A stretch of 57,108 nucleotides of DNA. Origin: Acetivibrio ethanolgignens. GTDB lineage: Bacteria > Bacillota > Clostridia > Lachnospirales > Lachnospiraceae. A program made the translations under genes and the position numbers. The stretch covers positions 1-57,108 of the forward strand of contig NZ_LNAM01000090.1 in assembly GCF_001461035.1 (NCBI RefSeq), in the 5' to 3' direction. Shown here piece by piece: positions 43,872 to 52,273 of this stretch (positions within the stretch are counted from its first letter, which is position 1; each line of letters opens with the position of its first letter). The notes under the pieces are model-generated. The model was given only the letters and a program-made list of their open reading frames with translations, searched no databases and was not told the origin of the DNA.

Positions 43872-46536
43872 AATTACTGTTCAAAAACCGTTCAAACTCA
43901 CGAATCGGCATTGGTTTTGCATAAAAATATCCCTGTACCATATCGCAGTCCATTTCTTTTAAAAATTCTGTCTGTTTTTTTGTTTCAATTCCCTCAGAAA
44001 GAACCTTCATATTTAACTGCTTTGCCATATTGATGATACTGGACACCACAATTTTTTCCTCATTCAGCAACTCATCATGAACAAAGAACTCCTTGTCCAG
44101 CTTAATGACATCCGTGGCCATATCCTTTAACAAGCTGAGAGAAGAATAGCCCGCACCAAAATCATCAATAGAAACGCTGAAACCCATTTTTCTAAGCTCC
44201 TGCATTGTTGCAAGAGCTACCTTTGTATTATCTAAGAACATACTCTCCGTAAGCTCTAGCTCCACAAGCTCCGGCGGTACCTGATAAAAATCTACCAGCT
44301 TCTTCAGCTTAAAAATAAACTGTCCATCATTTAAATGTACTCTTGAGACATTCATCGATATTGGCACTATTTTCATGTTATTATTCAGCCATCTGCGAAT
44401 AGTCTGACACACCTCTTCATACACATAAAAGTCCAAATCCAGAATAAAACCATTTTTCTCAAATAACGGAATAAATTCACTCGGAGCTACCATACTTCCA
44501 TCAAAACGTCTCCAACGAACCAAAGCCTCTGCTCCAGCTGGTTTTTCTCCATCCAGATCAATCTTTGGCTGCAGATAAACAATAAATTCCTTATTTTTTA
44601 AGGCCTCCTCCATATTATTGAGGATTTCTATTTCTCTACGGATACTTTCCTCCATATCCTCATCATAGAATCTGCAAGCACTGGATATACCGCCTTTTGC
44701 TGCCTTTCTGGCTACATTGGCATTGTCAATAGCTGTGCTGATATCCTGGTTTCCTTCCTCAATCAGATAAGTGCCGGAAACTACCGTGAGATTTACGGAA
44801 ATATTCTTTTCTTTCTGTAACTCATGAAATTCCTGACCAATTTTATTCAGCCATCTTCTGAATTCCTCTATATCTGTAACGGGACAAAGACCTACAAATT
44901 TATCTGCTGAATCTCTGGCTAAAAGGCAGTCTTCCTGATTCAAATATCCTTTTAAAAATACAGCTAAATCATATAAAACCCTGTCTCCTGCCTGATACCC
45001 ATAGGTTTCATTAATAAACTTAAAATTAGAAATATCCCAATAAACAACAGCATATCTCTGTGGCCTTTCTGCCACCATCTGTGCCATATCCTTCTTAAAC
45101 TTATATAGTGTCGAGAGTCCCGTCATAGTATCATAATTTTTCATATGCTCTAGTCGCTCTGAAATTTTTTCCGACACCCGAAGCTTCAGAAGATAAAAAG
45201 AGACAATTTTGGAAATTTCAATCAATTTTTCTTTTTCATCATTGCTCCACAATCTATGTTCGGAAGCATCCTTCAAACCAACACAGCCACGGAATTTCCC
45301 TTCCTCATAAAAAGCTGCCATTAGCACAGAGCCCCCTGCGTCCTCCTTCATGTACAGCCCCTGGCTGTCAAAGCAGTCACCTCGAAGCAATACTGTCTCC
45401 TCAATTTCTATATCAAAAACATCGCTTTTTTTAGCATGCCACTCATAGGTCACATTTAAACGGGTTCTTCCCTTTTCTGTTTCAATAATACCGACACTGT
45501 CAACATGATATTCTCTTCCTATCTTTTCCATCAATAGCTTAACTGCACTACTAACATCCTTCGTTTTCGCCATGATATCAAAGGCAAAATGAATAATTTT
45601 CTGTCCTTCCCCTCTAAATAAGCTCTGACTGTCATGCATCCGGTATTGATTATAATATCCGCTTTCCTTTTCCGGCAGGCAATGGAGCAATGTCTGGTCA
45701 TACATTTGTATCCTATTTTTCCCATTTTCTTTTGCCTGAAACAATGCCTTATCCGCATTTTCAAAAAGCTCCTGATAAGTTTTCCCATAAATTGGATATC
45801 GTACAATTCCCATGCAGCAGGTAATCTTAAGTTCCTTATATTCACCTACATAAACCTCCTGCAGAGCTGACCTAATCCGTTCGGTACTCTCCATAACCTG
45901 TTCCATACCAGAAATATTTTTCAAAAAAATAATGAATTCATCTCCACCAATTCTTCCAATAACAGAGTCTTCTGGTATACTTTCCTGAAAGGCCTCTGCC
46001 ATATTAGCAATCACCGCATCCCCAAAAAGATAGCCCAAATTTGTATTGATGCTCTTTAAATCATCAATATCTACAACTATCATTGCATGACTTCCGGTCT
46101 TGCCACTTGTTTTCAAATAGGTATCAATTTCCATTCTGGCATTGGCAGCATCAAAGACTCCTGTCAGTAAATCCAGACGGCTTAAATACTCCTCATACTC
46201 CTTTTCCTTCACCTGTTCATCAATGTCAAAAACACATCCAAGCAGCTTATAGCCGCTCTCTGTGGGCATAGAAAAAGCCTTAAAGCAACACCAGCACGGC
46301 TTTCCTCCTTCTTCAAGCAGCCGCAGGTTGCATTCGCCACCCTGCTCCTTTTTCAGAAAATCTTTCCAGATTTTCAAGTCCTCCGGGTAAATAAATACCG
46401 GTCGTGTTTCTTCTTCAATGCAACCCTCTAACCATACACCATCCAGCTGTTTCCAAGCTCCACCCTTTGCAAACCGAATGCTGTCGTTGCTGCTTTCATA
46501 TTCAAAAAAGCAACTTTTTCCCTGTATTTCCTCCAT
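43870..46536 (-). CDS. cytoplasmic GGDEF-GAF-GGDEF-EAL signalling protein
   Basis: 888 residues, no membrane helix. N-terminal PAS-like region (about 1-110), GGDEF domain with intact RIGGDEFIIF (about 125-275), GAF-like region (about 295-450), a second GGDEF domain whose signature is degenerate (RDSADKFVGL, about 465-625), and an EAL domain (about 640-880) with intact AEALVRW, LTESMF, IDDFGAGYSS, KLDKEF and SEGIET. Both synthesis and breakdown of c-di-GMP look possible, with the second GGDEF probably a GTP sensor or dimer interface. It is followed by a terminator at its stop codon. Confidence 0.9.
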   Translation of the reverse strand: MEEIQGKSCFFEYESSNDSIRFAKGGAWKQLDGVWLEGCIEEETRPVFIYPEDLKIWKDFLKKEQGGECNLRLLEEGGKPCWCCFKAFSMPTESGYKLLGCVFDIDEQVKEKEYEEYLSRLDLLTGVFDAANARMEIDTYLKTSGKTGSHAMIVVDIDDLKSINTNLGYLFGDAVIANMAEAFQESIPEDSVIGRIGGDEFIIFLKNISGMEQVMESTERIRSALQEVYVGEYKELKITCCMGIVRYPIYGKTYQELFENADKALFQAKENGKNRIQMYDQTLLHCLPEKESGYYNQYRMHDSQSLFRGEGQKIIHFAFDIMAKTKDVSSAVKLLMEKIGREYHVDSVGIIETEKGRTRLNVTYEWHAKKSDVFDIEIEETVLLRGDCFDSQGLYMKEDAGGSVLMAAFYEEGKFRGCVGLKDASEHRLWSNDEKEKLIEISKIVSFYLLKLRVSEKISERLEHMKNYDTMTGLSTLYKFKKDMAQMVAERPQRYAVVYWDISNFKFINETYGYQAGDRVLYDLAVFLKGYLNQEDCLLARDSADKFVGLCPVTDIEEFRRWLNKIGQEFHELQKEKNISVNLTVVSGTYLIEEGNQDISTAIDNANVARKAAKGGISSACRFYDEDMEESIRREIEILNNMEEALKNKEFIVYLQPKIDLDGEKPAGAEALVRWRRFDGSMVAPSEFIPLFEKNGFILDLDFYVYEEVCQTIRRWLNNNMKIVPISMNVSRVHLNDGQFIFKLKKLVDFYQVPPELVELELTESMFLDNTKVALATMQELRKMGFSVSIDDFGAGYSSLSLLKDMATDVIKLDKEFFVHDELLNEEKIVVSSIINMAKQLNMKVLSEGIETKKQTEFLKEMDCDMVQGYFYAKPMPIREFERFLNSN

Positions 46537-46644
46537 AATTCGTCCCCTACTCTCAATTAATTCCTAATAGTATCATCCGAGTCCCCAACTCGAATTAAGC
46601 TATTATACCACTTTCATAATACCTTTGCAATTCGTTTTTGTCTG

Positions 46645-47325
46645 TTAATTTTGTGTCATCCGTTTTACATAATCCAGACCATTTCTTAACGGCTTTACTG
46701 CAATCAAAAGAATCAAAGTAATCGCTGCTTCCGCAAAAATATAGGCACCGTTATATGCTAAAGAATAGGGAAGTGGATCCCATCCTTCCCATGCATATTC
46801 ACCAAAGAACAGCCATCCGGACAATACTACAAATGCATATCTTCCTAAAATGCCCAGAATATATCCCTTATACAGACCATTCCTTGACTTCCAGAACAGT
46901 CCTGACAAGCCCAAGGCGCCAAAGGCCAATATATAATCTACCAATACCTGCATTGGAAACAAAATATACGGATCAATCAGAAGCTGCAGAACACCATGAG
47001 CCAGCCCCGTCATAATCCCCGCTGCCGGCCCATACAAATAACCTACAAAACAGATAAAAAACATGCTAATCAGAGTAACTGAGCCTCCAAAGGGGAATTC
47101 ATAAAGCTTTATCATCGAAGTAACCGTCGCAATCGCAATCGCCATTGCACAAAATACCAACTGCTTCGCATCAAAGCTTTTCTTCTTTTCTCCTTTTTTA
47201 GTAAGAGAAACCGCCAGAATTAAAAGAACAGCAATAATAACTGCCAATGAAATATAACCTGGTATAGTAGGAGTATAGGACACTCCCCACTCATCCTCGA
47301 CTCTGGTTAAAAAGAAACTTAACAT
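46645..47325 (-). CDS. thiT: thiamine ECF transporter S component ThiT
   Basis: 226 residues with six or seven membrane helices: an extra N-terminal helix (about 20-45) and the ThiT core (AIAIATVTSMIKLYEFPFGGSVTLISM, YGPAAGIMTGLAHGVLQLLIDPY, PLPYSLAYNGAYIFAEA). Captures thiamine for import by the shared EcfAA'T. The TPP riboswitch just upstream confirms the substrate. AAAAGGAGG lies 8 bases before the ATG. Confidence 0.95.
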   Translation of the reverse strand: MLSFFLTRVEDEWGVSYTPTIPGYISLAVIIAVLLILAVSLTKKGEKKKSFDAKQLVFCAMAIAIATVTSMIKLYEFPFGGSVTLISMFFICFVGYLYGPAAGIMTGLAHGVLQLLIDPYILFPMQVLVDYILAFGALGLSGLFWKSRNGLYKGYILGILGRYAFVVLSGWLFFGEYAWEGWDPLPYSLAYNGAYIFAEAAITLILLIAVKPLRNGLDYVKRMTQN

Positions 47326-47365
47326 AAAAAAATCCTCCTTTTCTTCCGTAAAACGGATTTTGCTT

Positions 47366-47472
47366 AGGAGGGTGCCAAAAATTGAGTTGCTTCCTTACGC
47401 CGGTATTACCCGGTTCAAGTTATGAGGGACAGATGCCTTTTCAAAGCATCTTCTCAGCCATGGCGCCCCTAG
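47366..47472 (-). promoter_or_regulatory. TPP riboswitch of thiT
   Basis: On the minus strand: GGGGCGCC, GGCTGAGA, a variable P3 hairpin, CCCTCATAACTTGAACC, GGGTAATACCGGCGTAAGG and AAGCAAC, the ordered THI-box elements. The CCTCCT (47366-47371) right after the aptamer is complementary to the thiT ribosome site AGGAGG (47334-47339). I infer translational control, where TPP binding frees CCTCCT to mask the ribosome site; no terminator is seen. Confidence 0.93.
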
Positions 47473-47627
47473 CAAAAAAATACTATATGCTATTAACAGA
47501 GACAACTATAACAGTTACAGGGGGAAATGTCAAGGGTGGGAATTCTGTCTTAAAAGGATGCCATTCTTTCCACTTCTCATGACTCACGTCATGCTCATTC
47601 GTGGTTGTCGTTCCCTTAAATTGAGAT

Positions 47628-48092
47628 TTATTTTATTGACATCACATACACCTGACAAGGATTCCACTCATCCCATAAAGTTGGAAATATTTCGAACTCC
47701 TTGAATCCTAATGACAAATAAAACATATTAGTATTGTCATAGTCTTCATACTTGCCCATTTGCACTGTTTTAACTTGAATAAAGGAATATCCATTTATCT
47801 TGGCAGCTTCATAAGCCGCATTAAATAAAGTTCTTCCAATTCCCCTGCGATGATATTCTTTTCGAACCCCCATAACATATAACTCGACTGTATCTTTTCC
47901 AGTCTCATGCAAGTACAAAAATCCAACGATTTTATCGTCATCATAAGCACACCAGAATAATTGATTAACGCTCTTAGTAATATACTCTTCTCTTGCTTCT
48001 GGAATTCCGAACCAATCTTCAAGAGATTCCAATACTTCTCTTGTTACCTTCTTTTTTTCTTCTTGTTCCTCTAATTGTACTATTCTAATCAA
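47628..48092 (-). CDS. GNAT family N-acetyltransferase
   Basis: 154 residues. Acetyl-CoA binding motif A is VMGVRKEYHRRGIGRTLFNAA, followed by FYLSLGFKEFEI. Substrate unknown. Start codon is TTG (48092) with GGAAGG upstream; the nearby ATG in another frame leads to an immediate stop. First of two adjacent, unrelated GNAT genes at the start of the accessory region. Between the TPP riboswitch and this gene (47473-47627) I see nothing. Confidence 0.82.
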   Translation of the reverse strand: MIRIVQLEEQEEKKKVTREVLESLEDWFGIPEAREEYITKSVNQLFWCAYDDDKIVGFLYLHETGKDTVELYVMGVRKEYHRRGIGRTLFNAAYEAAKINGYSFIQVKTVQMGKYEDYDNTNMFYLSLGFKEFEIFPTLWDEWNPCQVYVMSIK

Positions 48093-48190
48093 AATACATT
48101 TTCCTTCCTTTCCCCATCTTCTTGCCCTTCAGACGAGAAGCATTCAACAGAAGCAATTACAGTATTATCACTTTTTAAAGTTTCTGTCAA

Positions 48191-48697
48191 TTATAATTGC
48201 CTCTCTGCAATTAGAATAGTTCCCTCTTCTTGCACCACTTCTCTAACTACTTTAAATCCATTCTTTCTCCAAAAATGATTAGACTGTGGATTGTCTTTAT
48301 CAATTCCTAATCGACACATTTCAAACCCTTTACCTTTTAAGTAATTTAGTACTTCCGAAATAATCTTACTACCAATGCCAGTCCCTTGTAATTGACTATT
48401 CATCATAAAAAAACCAATAAATGCAGTATTATCATCCGGATATCCGTCAATTAAATCCATTATTGCCACCAACAAATTATTCTCAAAAAAACCAATATAA
48501 TATTTTTGCTCCATTGGAATCCCAGGTGGGGTTATTTTAATATCACTTTCAATCAATTCAGTGGAAATGTCTTTCCCACAGTATTCATAATACTGAGTAT
48601 TGCTCTTACAAAACGTGTAAATCATTTCCACATCATTTATATTAAGTTTTCTTACATCGTATACCTTTGAAAATTTTCTAATCTCAATTTTTTTCAT
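48191..48697 (-). CDS. GNAT family N-acetyltransferase
   Basis: 168 residues. Motif A is FFMMNSQLQGTGIGSKIISEV and motif B is HFWRKNGFKVVREV; the N-terminal part (KFSKVYDVRKLN) resembles acetyltransferases of unknown role common in Firmicutes accessory regions. Base composition is more AT-rich than the core genes, which suggests transfer. AGAAGG precedes the ATG. Between 48698 and 48853 I see only a short palindrome (GGGACAACTTGTCCC). Confidence 0.82.
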   Translation of the reverse strand: MKKIEIRKFSKVYDVRKLNINDVEMIYTFCKSNTQYYEYCGKDISTELIESDIKITPPGIPMEQKYYIGFFENNLLVAIMDLIDGYPDDNTAFIGFFMMNSQLQGTGIGSKIISEVLNYLKGKGFEMCRLGIDKDNPQSNHFWRKNGFKVVREVVQEEGTILIAERQL

Positions 48698-48853
48698 TTA
48701 AGTTCCTTCTTAAATTAAAATTTTAAACTTTTCTTCATTATAAACAACCCGTCCACTCTTACCATGCGGAGTGTCCTTATAGGGTTTAATGATTCTGTTT
48801 GGAGTATCTTTTTCTGAGTTGGTGGGACAACTTGTCCCAAAGTAAAATTGCGC

Positions 48854-49297
48854 TTACAGGGAATCTACTCTGTTCTGGATAGAGATACAAACCTCATCCA
48901 AATCATCCCGGCCAGACACCACATGAATATCACATATCTCCACATCGAAGCAGCCGTGCTCTCTTTCAAGCATAGTTGCGACGGGAGCAGGAAGATTGCC
49001 GCTCATGCACTGGGCAAACCGTTCCTTAATTGCATCCAAATCTGCGGTAACAAGGACTCTAAATGCGCCATCCGGCAGCAGCGTCAAATGCTCCTTTTCG
49101 GAAATCACATAGACAATGTGTGGGCCAGATGTAGCATCCTCCAGCTTTTTCTGAAATAATTTCTTTGCTATGGCCTCGTTTTTTGCAAGCCGCAAATAAT
49201 CCTTGCCAGTATAGACCTCTGCGCCCAGCAGAGATTTCAGCTTGTCTGCAAGGGTGGATTTTCCTGTGCAGCTTTCGCCAATAATTCCAATAACCAT
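48854..49297 (-). CDS. P-loop nucleoside kinase-like protein
   Basis: 147 residues. N-terminal Walker A GESCTGKSTLADKL, a small P-loop kinase fold of the cytidylate-kinase-like type with an Arg-bearing lid region (AIKERFAQCMSG). The substrate is unknown. It is the last of four co-directional genes (50518 to 48854) with overlaps or short gaps; no family name can be given with confidence. Confidence 0.65.
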   Translation of the reverse strand: MVIGIIGESCTGKSTLADKLKSLLGAEVYTGKDYLRLAKNEAIAKKLFQKKLEDATSGPHIVYVISEKEHLTLLPDGAFRVLVTADLDAIKERFAQCMSGNLPAPVATMLEREHGCFDVEICDIHVVSGRDDLDEVCISIQNRVDSL

Positions 49298-49305
49298 TTT
49301 TCTCC

Positions 49306-49860
49306 TTATGGCTTAATACGCCAATAACCCTTGGCATCTCGATCCAAAAGCTGTTCGCCAACCATATCACGGCGGATTATACAAAAATCATCATGGAAAT
49401 CTGCAATAATGATATTTACTTCCCGCTCGGTATAAATACGGTCATATTCAAATGCCTGGGCGATAACTTCCAGAACGATACGCTCTTTCTTTCGTTGGGT
49501 AGGGATAGCTTTCAGCTTGCCATATTCAAAAAATGTATCAATCACTTTTTGACGATATTCAGCGTCCCGTTGAGCCTGAACTTCAGCCTCGTCAGACTTC
49601 TCTTGCAGAATTTCCAAAATGCTCGTTTCAAAAATATCCTTTTTAAGCGAGTACATCATATAATACTGGCTTTTATAGGATGAAACTGCACCGGCATCTG
49701 CCAGCTTTTTAAGGTGAAAAGAAACCGTGGGTGCAGTAATACCAAGTCTTTCGGCCAACCGCTCAACATACATATCTTCGATTGCGAGTGATTTCAAAAT
49801 CTGCAATCGGGACTTATCAGATAGGCACTTAAAAAGGCGAATTGCCTCAGTCTCTGTCAT
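49306..49860 (-). CDS. ArsR family regulator with C-terminal DUF2087 domain
   Basis: 184 residues. ArsR-type winged helix (LFKCLSDKSRLQILKSL, LAERLGITAPTVSFHLKKLADAG), then a DUF2087 domain (KLKAIPTQRKKERIVLEVIA, YTEREVNIIIADFHDDFCIIRRDMV, KGYWRI). The ATG at 49860 overlaps the stop of the gene before it (ATGA) and has GGGAGGGAG upstream, so translation is coupled. No metal-binding CxC is seen, so it is not an arsenic sensor of the classic type. It probably regulates its own operon. Confidence 0.85.
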   Translation of the reverse strand: MTETEAIRLFKCLSDKSRLQILKSLAIEDMYVERLAERLGITAPTVSFHLKKLADAGAVSSYKSQYYMMYSLKKDIFETSILEILQEKSDEAEVQAQRDAEYRQKVIDTFFEYGKLKAIPTQRKKERIVLEVIAQAFEYDRIYTEREVNIIIADFHDDFCIIRRDMVGEQLLDRDAKGYWRIKP

Positions 49861-50228
49861 TCTGCTCCCTCCCAAATCTTTGCGAAATTTTCCTTGATCT
49901 CACCGATTGTGTCGAGCTTGATTTGCTCAAGGCGTATCTTGACCGCATCATTATGTTGTTTGGCTTTGTCGTATGCAGTCACCCAGCTTGAGGGAATTTG
50001 CTCGGTTTTCTGGACAAAGAAGTGCCGCACCGCATCGGGATCTCCTTTACTGGTTTTAACCGCAACGGAAAGAATAGTGCGGAAAATGTCATAGACATTT
50101 GCTTTCACCTTTTCAAAAGTGGCCTCATCTGTACGCTCATCGTCAAGCAATTCTTTGTTGCGCTGGTTGCACATGGCGATCTGCTCCTCGAAATAGCTAT
50201 TCAGCTTCGACACTTTCTGTTCAATCAT
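49857..50228 (-). CDS. uncharacterised helical protein in ArsR operon
   Basis: 123 residues, predicted alpha-helical, charged, without membrane helix or signal. Stretches such as FEEQIAMCNQRNKELLDDER and AYDKAKQHNDAVKIRLEQIK suggest coiled coils. I do not recognise a family. It shares 4-bp ATGA stop-start overlaps with the genes before and after, so the operon products are probably made in fixed ratio and may form a complex. Confidence 0.7.
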   Translation of the reverse strand: MIEQKVSKLNSYFEEQIAMCNQRNKELLDDERTDEATFEKVKANVYDIFRTILSVAVKTSKGDPDAVRHFFVQKTEQIPSSWVTAYDKAKQHNDAVKIRLEQIKLDTIGEIKENFAKIWEGAE

Positions 50229-50518
50229 AGGATAACCTCAATTTTTCCGCATCCCACAAAATCAATGTGGTCAGATGCCTTATTTTCGCCGCCGAACATA
50301 TTGTTTGCGCCGACGGCAATATGGAATGTTCCAACCATTTCACAGTCAATATCATAAGCCTTGTTCATTCGCTGAACATACTCCTGCGGATCAAGATTTG
50401 ACTCCGCTGCATTGGCCTCTGTCGGGACTCGAATTTGTGTAAACTGCTTGCACTCCATCTCTCCGGCGGAAACGCCACTTGCTTTTACAATCTTGGATAC
50501 TGTTTCTCTTTTCATCAT
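50225..50518 (-). CDS. uncharacterised small protein, first gene of ArsR operon
   Basis: 97 residues. The N-terminus (KRETVSKIVKASGVSAGEMECKQF region) could be a short helix-turn-helix, but is not clear; two cysteines (CEMVG, GCGKIEV) lie in the second half. I do not recognise a family. The ribosome site is weak (GGATGTGAA). A good promoter lies 22 bp upstream. It overlaps the next gene by 4 bp. Confidence 0.65.
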   Translation of the reverse strand: MMKRETVSKIVKASGVSAGEMECKQFTQIRVPTEANAAESNLDPQEYVQRMNKAYDIDCEMVGTFHIAVGANNMFGGENKASDHIDFVGCGKIEVIL

Positions 50519-50539
50519 TTCACATCCAATCTACCAATG

Positions 50540-50568
50540 ATTATATCATGCTATCATTAAAAACACAA
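50540..50568 (-). promoter_or_regulatory. promoter of the ArsR-DUF2087 operon
   Basis: TTGTGT (50563-50568) and TATAAT (50540-50545), spacing 17 bp, on the minus strand. Confidence 0.7.
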
Positions 50569-50672
50569 GTCTGTTTCGATATTTATAAAATCAATTTATT
50601 AACCATGAAATGAAATAGCACATACTAGTGTCTCATACTTTCCCATGCGGCTAATTCCTGCTGTACCTTGTA

Positions 50673-50744
50673 AATAGAGTCCAATCTTCTGGCAAGGCAT
50701 TGTCTTGTCATGACATTCAGCTCTATTTCAGCAATGTTCAGCCA
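50673..50744 (+). repeat. 72-bp direct repeat, left copy
   Basis: Identical to 56214-56285 except for one base (50712, G here, T in the other). The unit contains a nested dyad: AATAGAG / CTCTATT outside, and TGGCAAG / CTTGTCA around GCATTGT inside. It ends in TTCAGCCA. It lies 145 bp before the XRE gene, the same distance and orientation as the right copy before the recombinase gene. Confidence 0.93.
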
Positions 50745-50833
50745 ACTCCCTTCTAATCTGTGCTGAATAGGTAATCAATTTTCAATGTCGGGAAAATGTT
50801 TCCCTTCTTTTTTATTTGATTGAATATTTTTTA

Positions 50834-50862
50834 TTTACATTTGAATAAAACCGTGGTATTTT
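50834..50862 (+). promoter_or_regulatory. promoter of the XRE-RelE-ImmA module
   Basis: TTTACA (50834-50839) and TATTTT (50857-50862), spacing 17 bp, 27 bp before the XRE start codon. Confidence 0.7.
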
Positions 50863-50889
50863 AAAAGTAAATCAAGCGAGGTGAGAATA

Positions 50890-51198
50890 ATGGGAATAGG
50901 TTCTAAATTAACAAAATTAATAAAAGAGCAAAACACAAATGCCAACGAATTGGCTCAAAAATCTGGTGTACCTGCACAAACTATTTATTCACTCATAAGA
51001 AGAGATGCTTCTAAAGTTGATATTGATTCTTTAATTAAGATTGCACGTGCTACTGGTGTTACAGCAGAATATTTTTGCAGTGATGAAATTTCTAATACAA
51101 CAACTATCGCCGCCCACTTTGATGGTGATGAATATACAGAAGAGGAACTCAACAAGATTAAAGAATTTGCAGCTTTCGTAAAAGCAAGCAGAAAGTAA
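50890..51198 (+). CDS. XRE family helix-turn-helix regulator
   Basis: 102 residues. HTH_3 motif SKLTKLIKEQNTNANELAQK / SGVPAQTIYSLIRRD near the N-terminus, then a short acidic tail. The ATG at 50890 has GAGGTGAG upstream; an in-frame ATG three codons earlier overlaps that site. It leads an operon with a RelE-like toxin, a small acidic protein and an ImmA/IrrE-like peptidase, as in phage or ICE control modules. Confidence 0.9.
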   Translation: MGIGSKLTKLIKEQNTNANELAQKSGVPAQTIYSLIRRDASKVDIDSLIKIARATGVTAEYFCSDEISNTTTIAAHFDGDEYTEEELNKIKEFAAFVKASRK

Positions 51199-51215
51199 GC
51201 AGAGGTGGCTTATCA

Positions 51216-51446
51216 TTGACAATTAATTATTCCAAACAAGCAATTAAATTCTTAAAGAAACAAGACAAACCAACAAGAGAGAGAATTATAAATGCCATTA
51301 ATCTTCTTCCAGATGGAGATGTTAAGAAACTTCAGGGGCAATCTGCTTATCGACTCAGAGTTGGTGATTTTAGAATACTATTTGATAAAAACGGAAATAT
51401 ATTGTTTATTGAAAAGATTGATAACCGTGGACAGGTTTATAAATAG
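51216..51446 (+). CDS. RelE/ParE family toxin
   Basis: 76 residues. INYSKQAIKFLKKQDKPTRERI and LQGQSAYRLRVGDFRILF plus IEKIDNRGQVYK are typical RelE/ParE motifs (ribosome-dependent mRNase or gyrase poison). Start codon TTG (51216) with AGAGGTGG upstream. The usual antitoxin-before-toxin order is changed: its likely antitoxin is the next gene downstream. Confidence 0.88.
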   Translation: MTINYSKQAIKFLKKQDKPTRERIINAINLLPDGDVKKLQGQSAYRLRVGDFRILFDKNGNILFIEKIDNRGQVYK

Positions 51447-51457
51447 GAGGCAGTGTT

Positions 51458-51688
51458 ATGAGTAATGTAAAAGAAAGAATTTTAGGTGCTGTTACCGTTA
51501 TGAGCGATTACGATGCAGAAATTTTTTGGAAAATTATACTAAATCACTTTACAGATGCATCTTGGGATAATGTTGGAGAAGAAGCCCCAGATGAAATTGA
51601 CTTGCAAATGCTAAAAGAAATAAAAGAAAATCCAGACTGTCATGAGTTTGTTTCATCAGAAGAAGCAATGAAAGAATTGGGGTTATAA
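51458..51688 (+). CDS. putative antitoxin of the RelE-like toxin
   Basis: 76 residues, acidic, ending in CHEFVSSEEAMKELGL, a tail common to small proteins encoded beside RelE toxins in Lachnospiraceae; the N-terminus (VKERILGAVTVMSDYDAEIFW) is helical and may bind DNA. GGAGG precedes the ATG, 11 bp after the toxin stop codon. Antitoxin role is inferred from neighbourhood and composition. Confidence 0.7.
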   Translation: MSNVKERILGAVTVMSDYDAEIFWKIILNHFTDASWDNVGEEAPDEIDLQMLKEIKENPDCHEFVSSEEAMKELGL

Positions 51689-51705
51689 GATACAGAGGTG
51701 ATTAT

Positions 51706-52107
51706 TTGAACAATTGCGAAAAGCTATTAGACATAGCAAATAATGACGGAATTGTCGTGACAGAAAAGTTTGATTTTTCTCAAACGAGATTTAAGGTTTT
51801 ATATTGCAATGGTGTTATCGCTATAAACTCAAACATACAAACAAATTCCGAAAAATCCGGAATACTGGCAGAAGAACTTGGACACCACTATACCACCTTT
51901 GGCAATATCACCGACTTAGAATCAACTGAAAACCAAAATAAAGCTAATTGCCTTACTCTCAATGAAATGGCAGAACATTTGGAAGTATCTGAGGAATTTC
52001 TTTCAGAAGCTTTAGAATATTACCGGAAGAAATATGGAGTATGTACCGAGATAGATAATTACCTTATCTATTTTGAACCTTCTCTTGGAGTTATGGAATT
52101 AATATAA
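51706..52107 (+). CDS. ImmA/IrrE family metallo-endopeptidase
   Basis: 133 residues. The zinc motif reads ILAEELGHHYTTFG (HExxH-type with E-E-L-G-H-H), preceded by NGVIAINSNIQ and followed by a third-ligand region with KANCLTL. Such peptidases cleave the XRE repressor of their element (ImmA/ImmR) and switch on excision or SOS-type genes. Start codon TTG (51706) with AGAGGTG upstream, like the RelE-like gene. The XRE gene four genes upstream in the operon is the probable substrate. Confidence 0.87.
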   Translation: MNNCEKLLDIANNDGIVVTEKFDFSQTRFKVLYCNGVIAINSNIQTNSEKSGILAEELGHHYTTFGNITDLESTENQNKANCLTLNEMAEHLEVSEEFLSEALEYYRKKYGVCTEIDNYLIYFEPSLGVMELI

Positions 52108-52110
52108 AAT

Positions 52111-52144
52111 AAAACCGCCTCTGCTACCAACAGAAACGGCTTTT
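52111..52144 (-). terminator. intrinsic terminator (mainly minus strand)
   Basis: As minus-strand RNA, CCGUUUCUG and CAGAGGCGG pair fully if G-U pairs are allowed, and TTTTATTTTATATT follows. On the plus strand two positions mismatch and the T-run is short. It likely stops transcripts of the GGDEF gene coming from the right before they enter the toxin module, and may weakly end the plus operon. Confidence 0.6.
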
Positions 52145-52273
52145 ACATAGATACTATACCGGACAGGCCAGACGTATAATATCACCTTCGACAAGTAATA
52201 TTATACCACTCCTGCACCTGTTCTGGCAATAGGTGTATTTTTTATACCCATTTTTAAGAAAGGAAGTGGTCTT

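Noticed and set aside
48698-48853. Minus-strand peptide reading TPNRIIKPYKDTPHGKSG before the stop near 48716
   Set aside because: It looks protein-like and may be a gene scrap, but it has no start, is too short, and I do not recognise the family.
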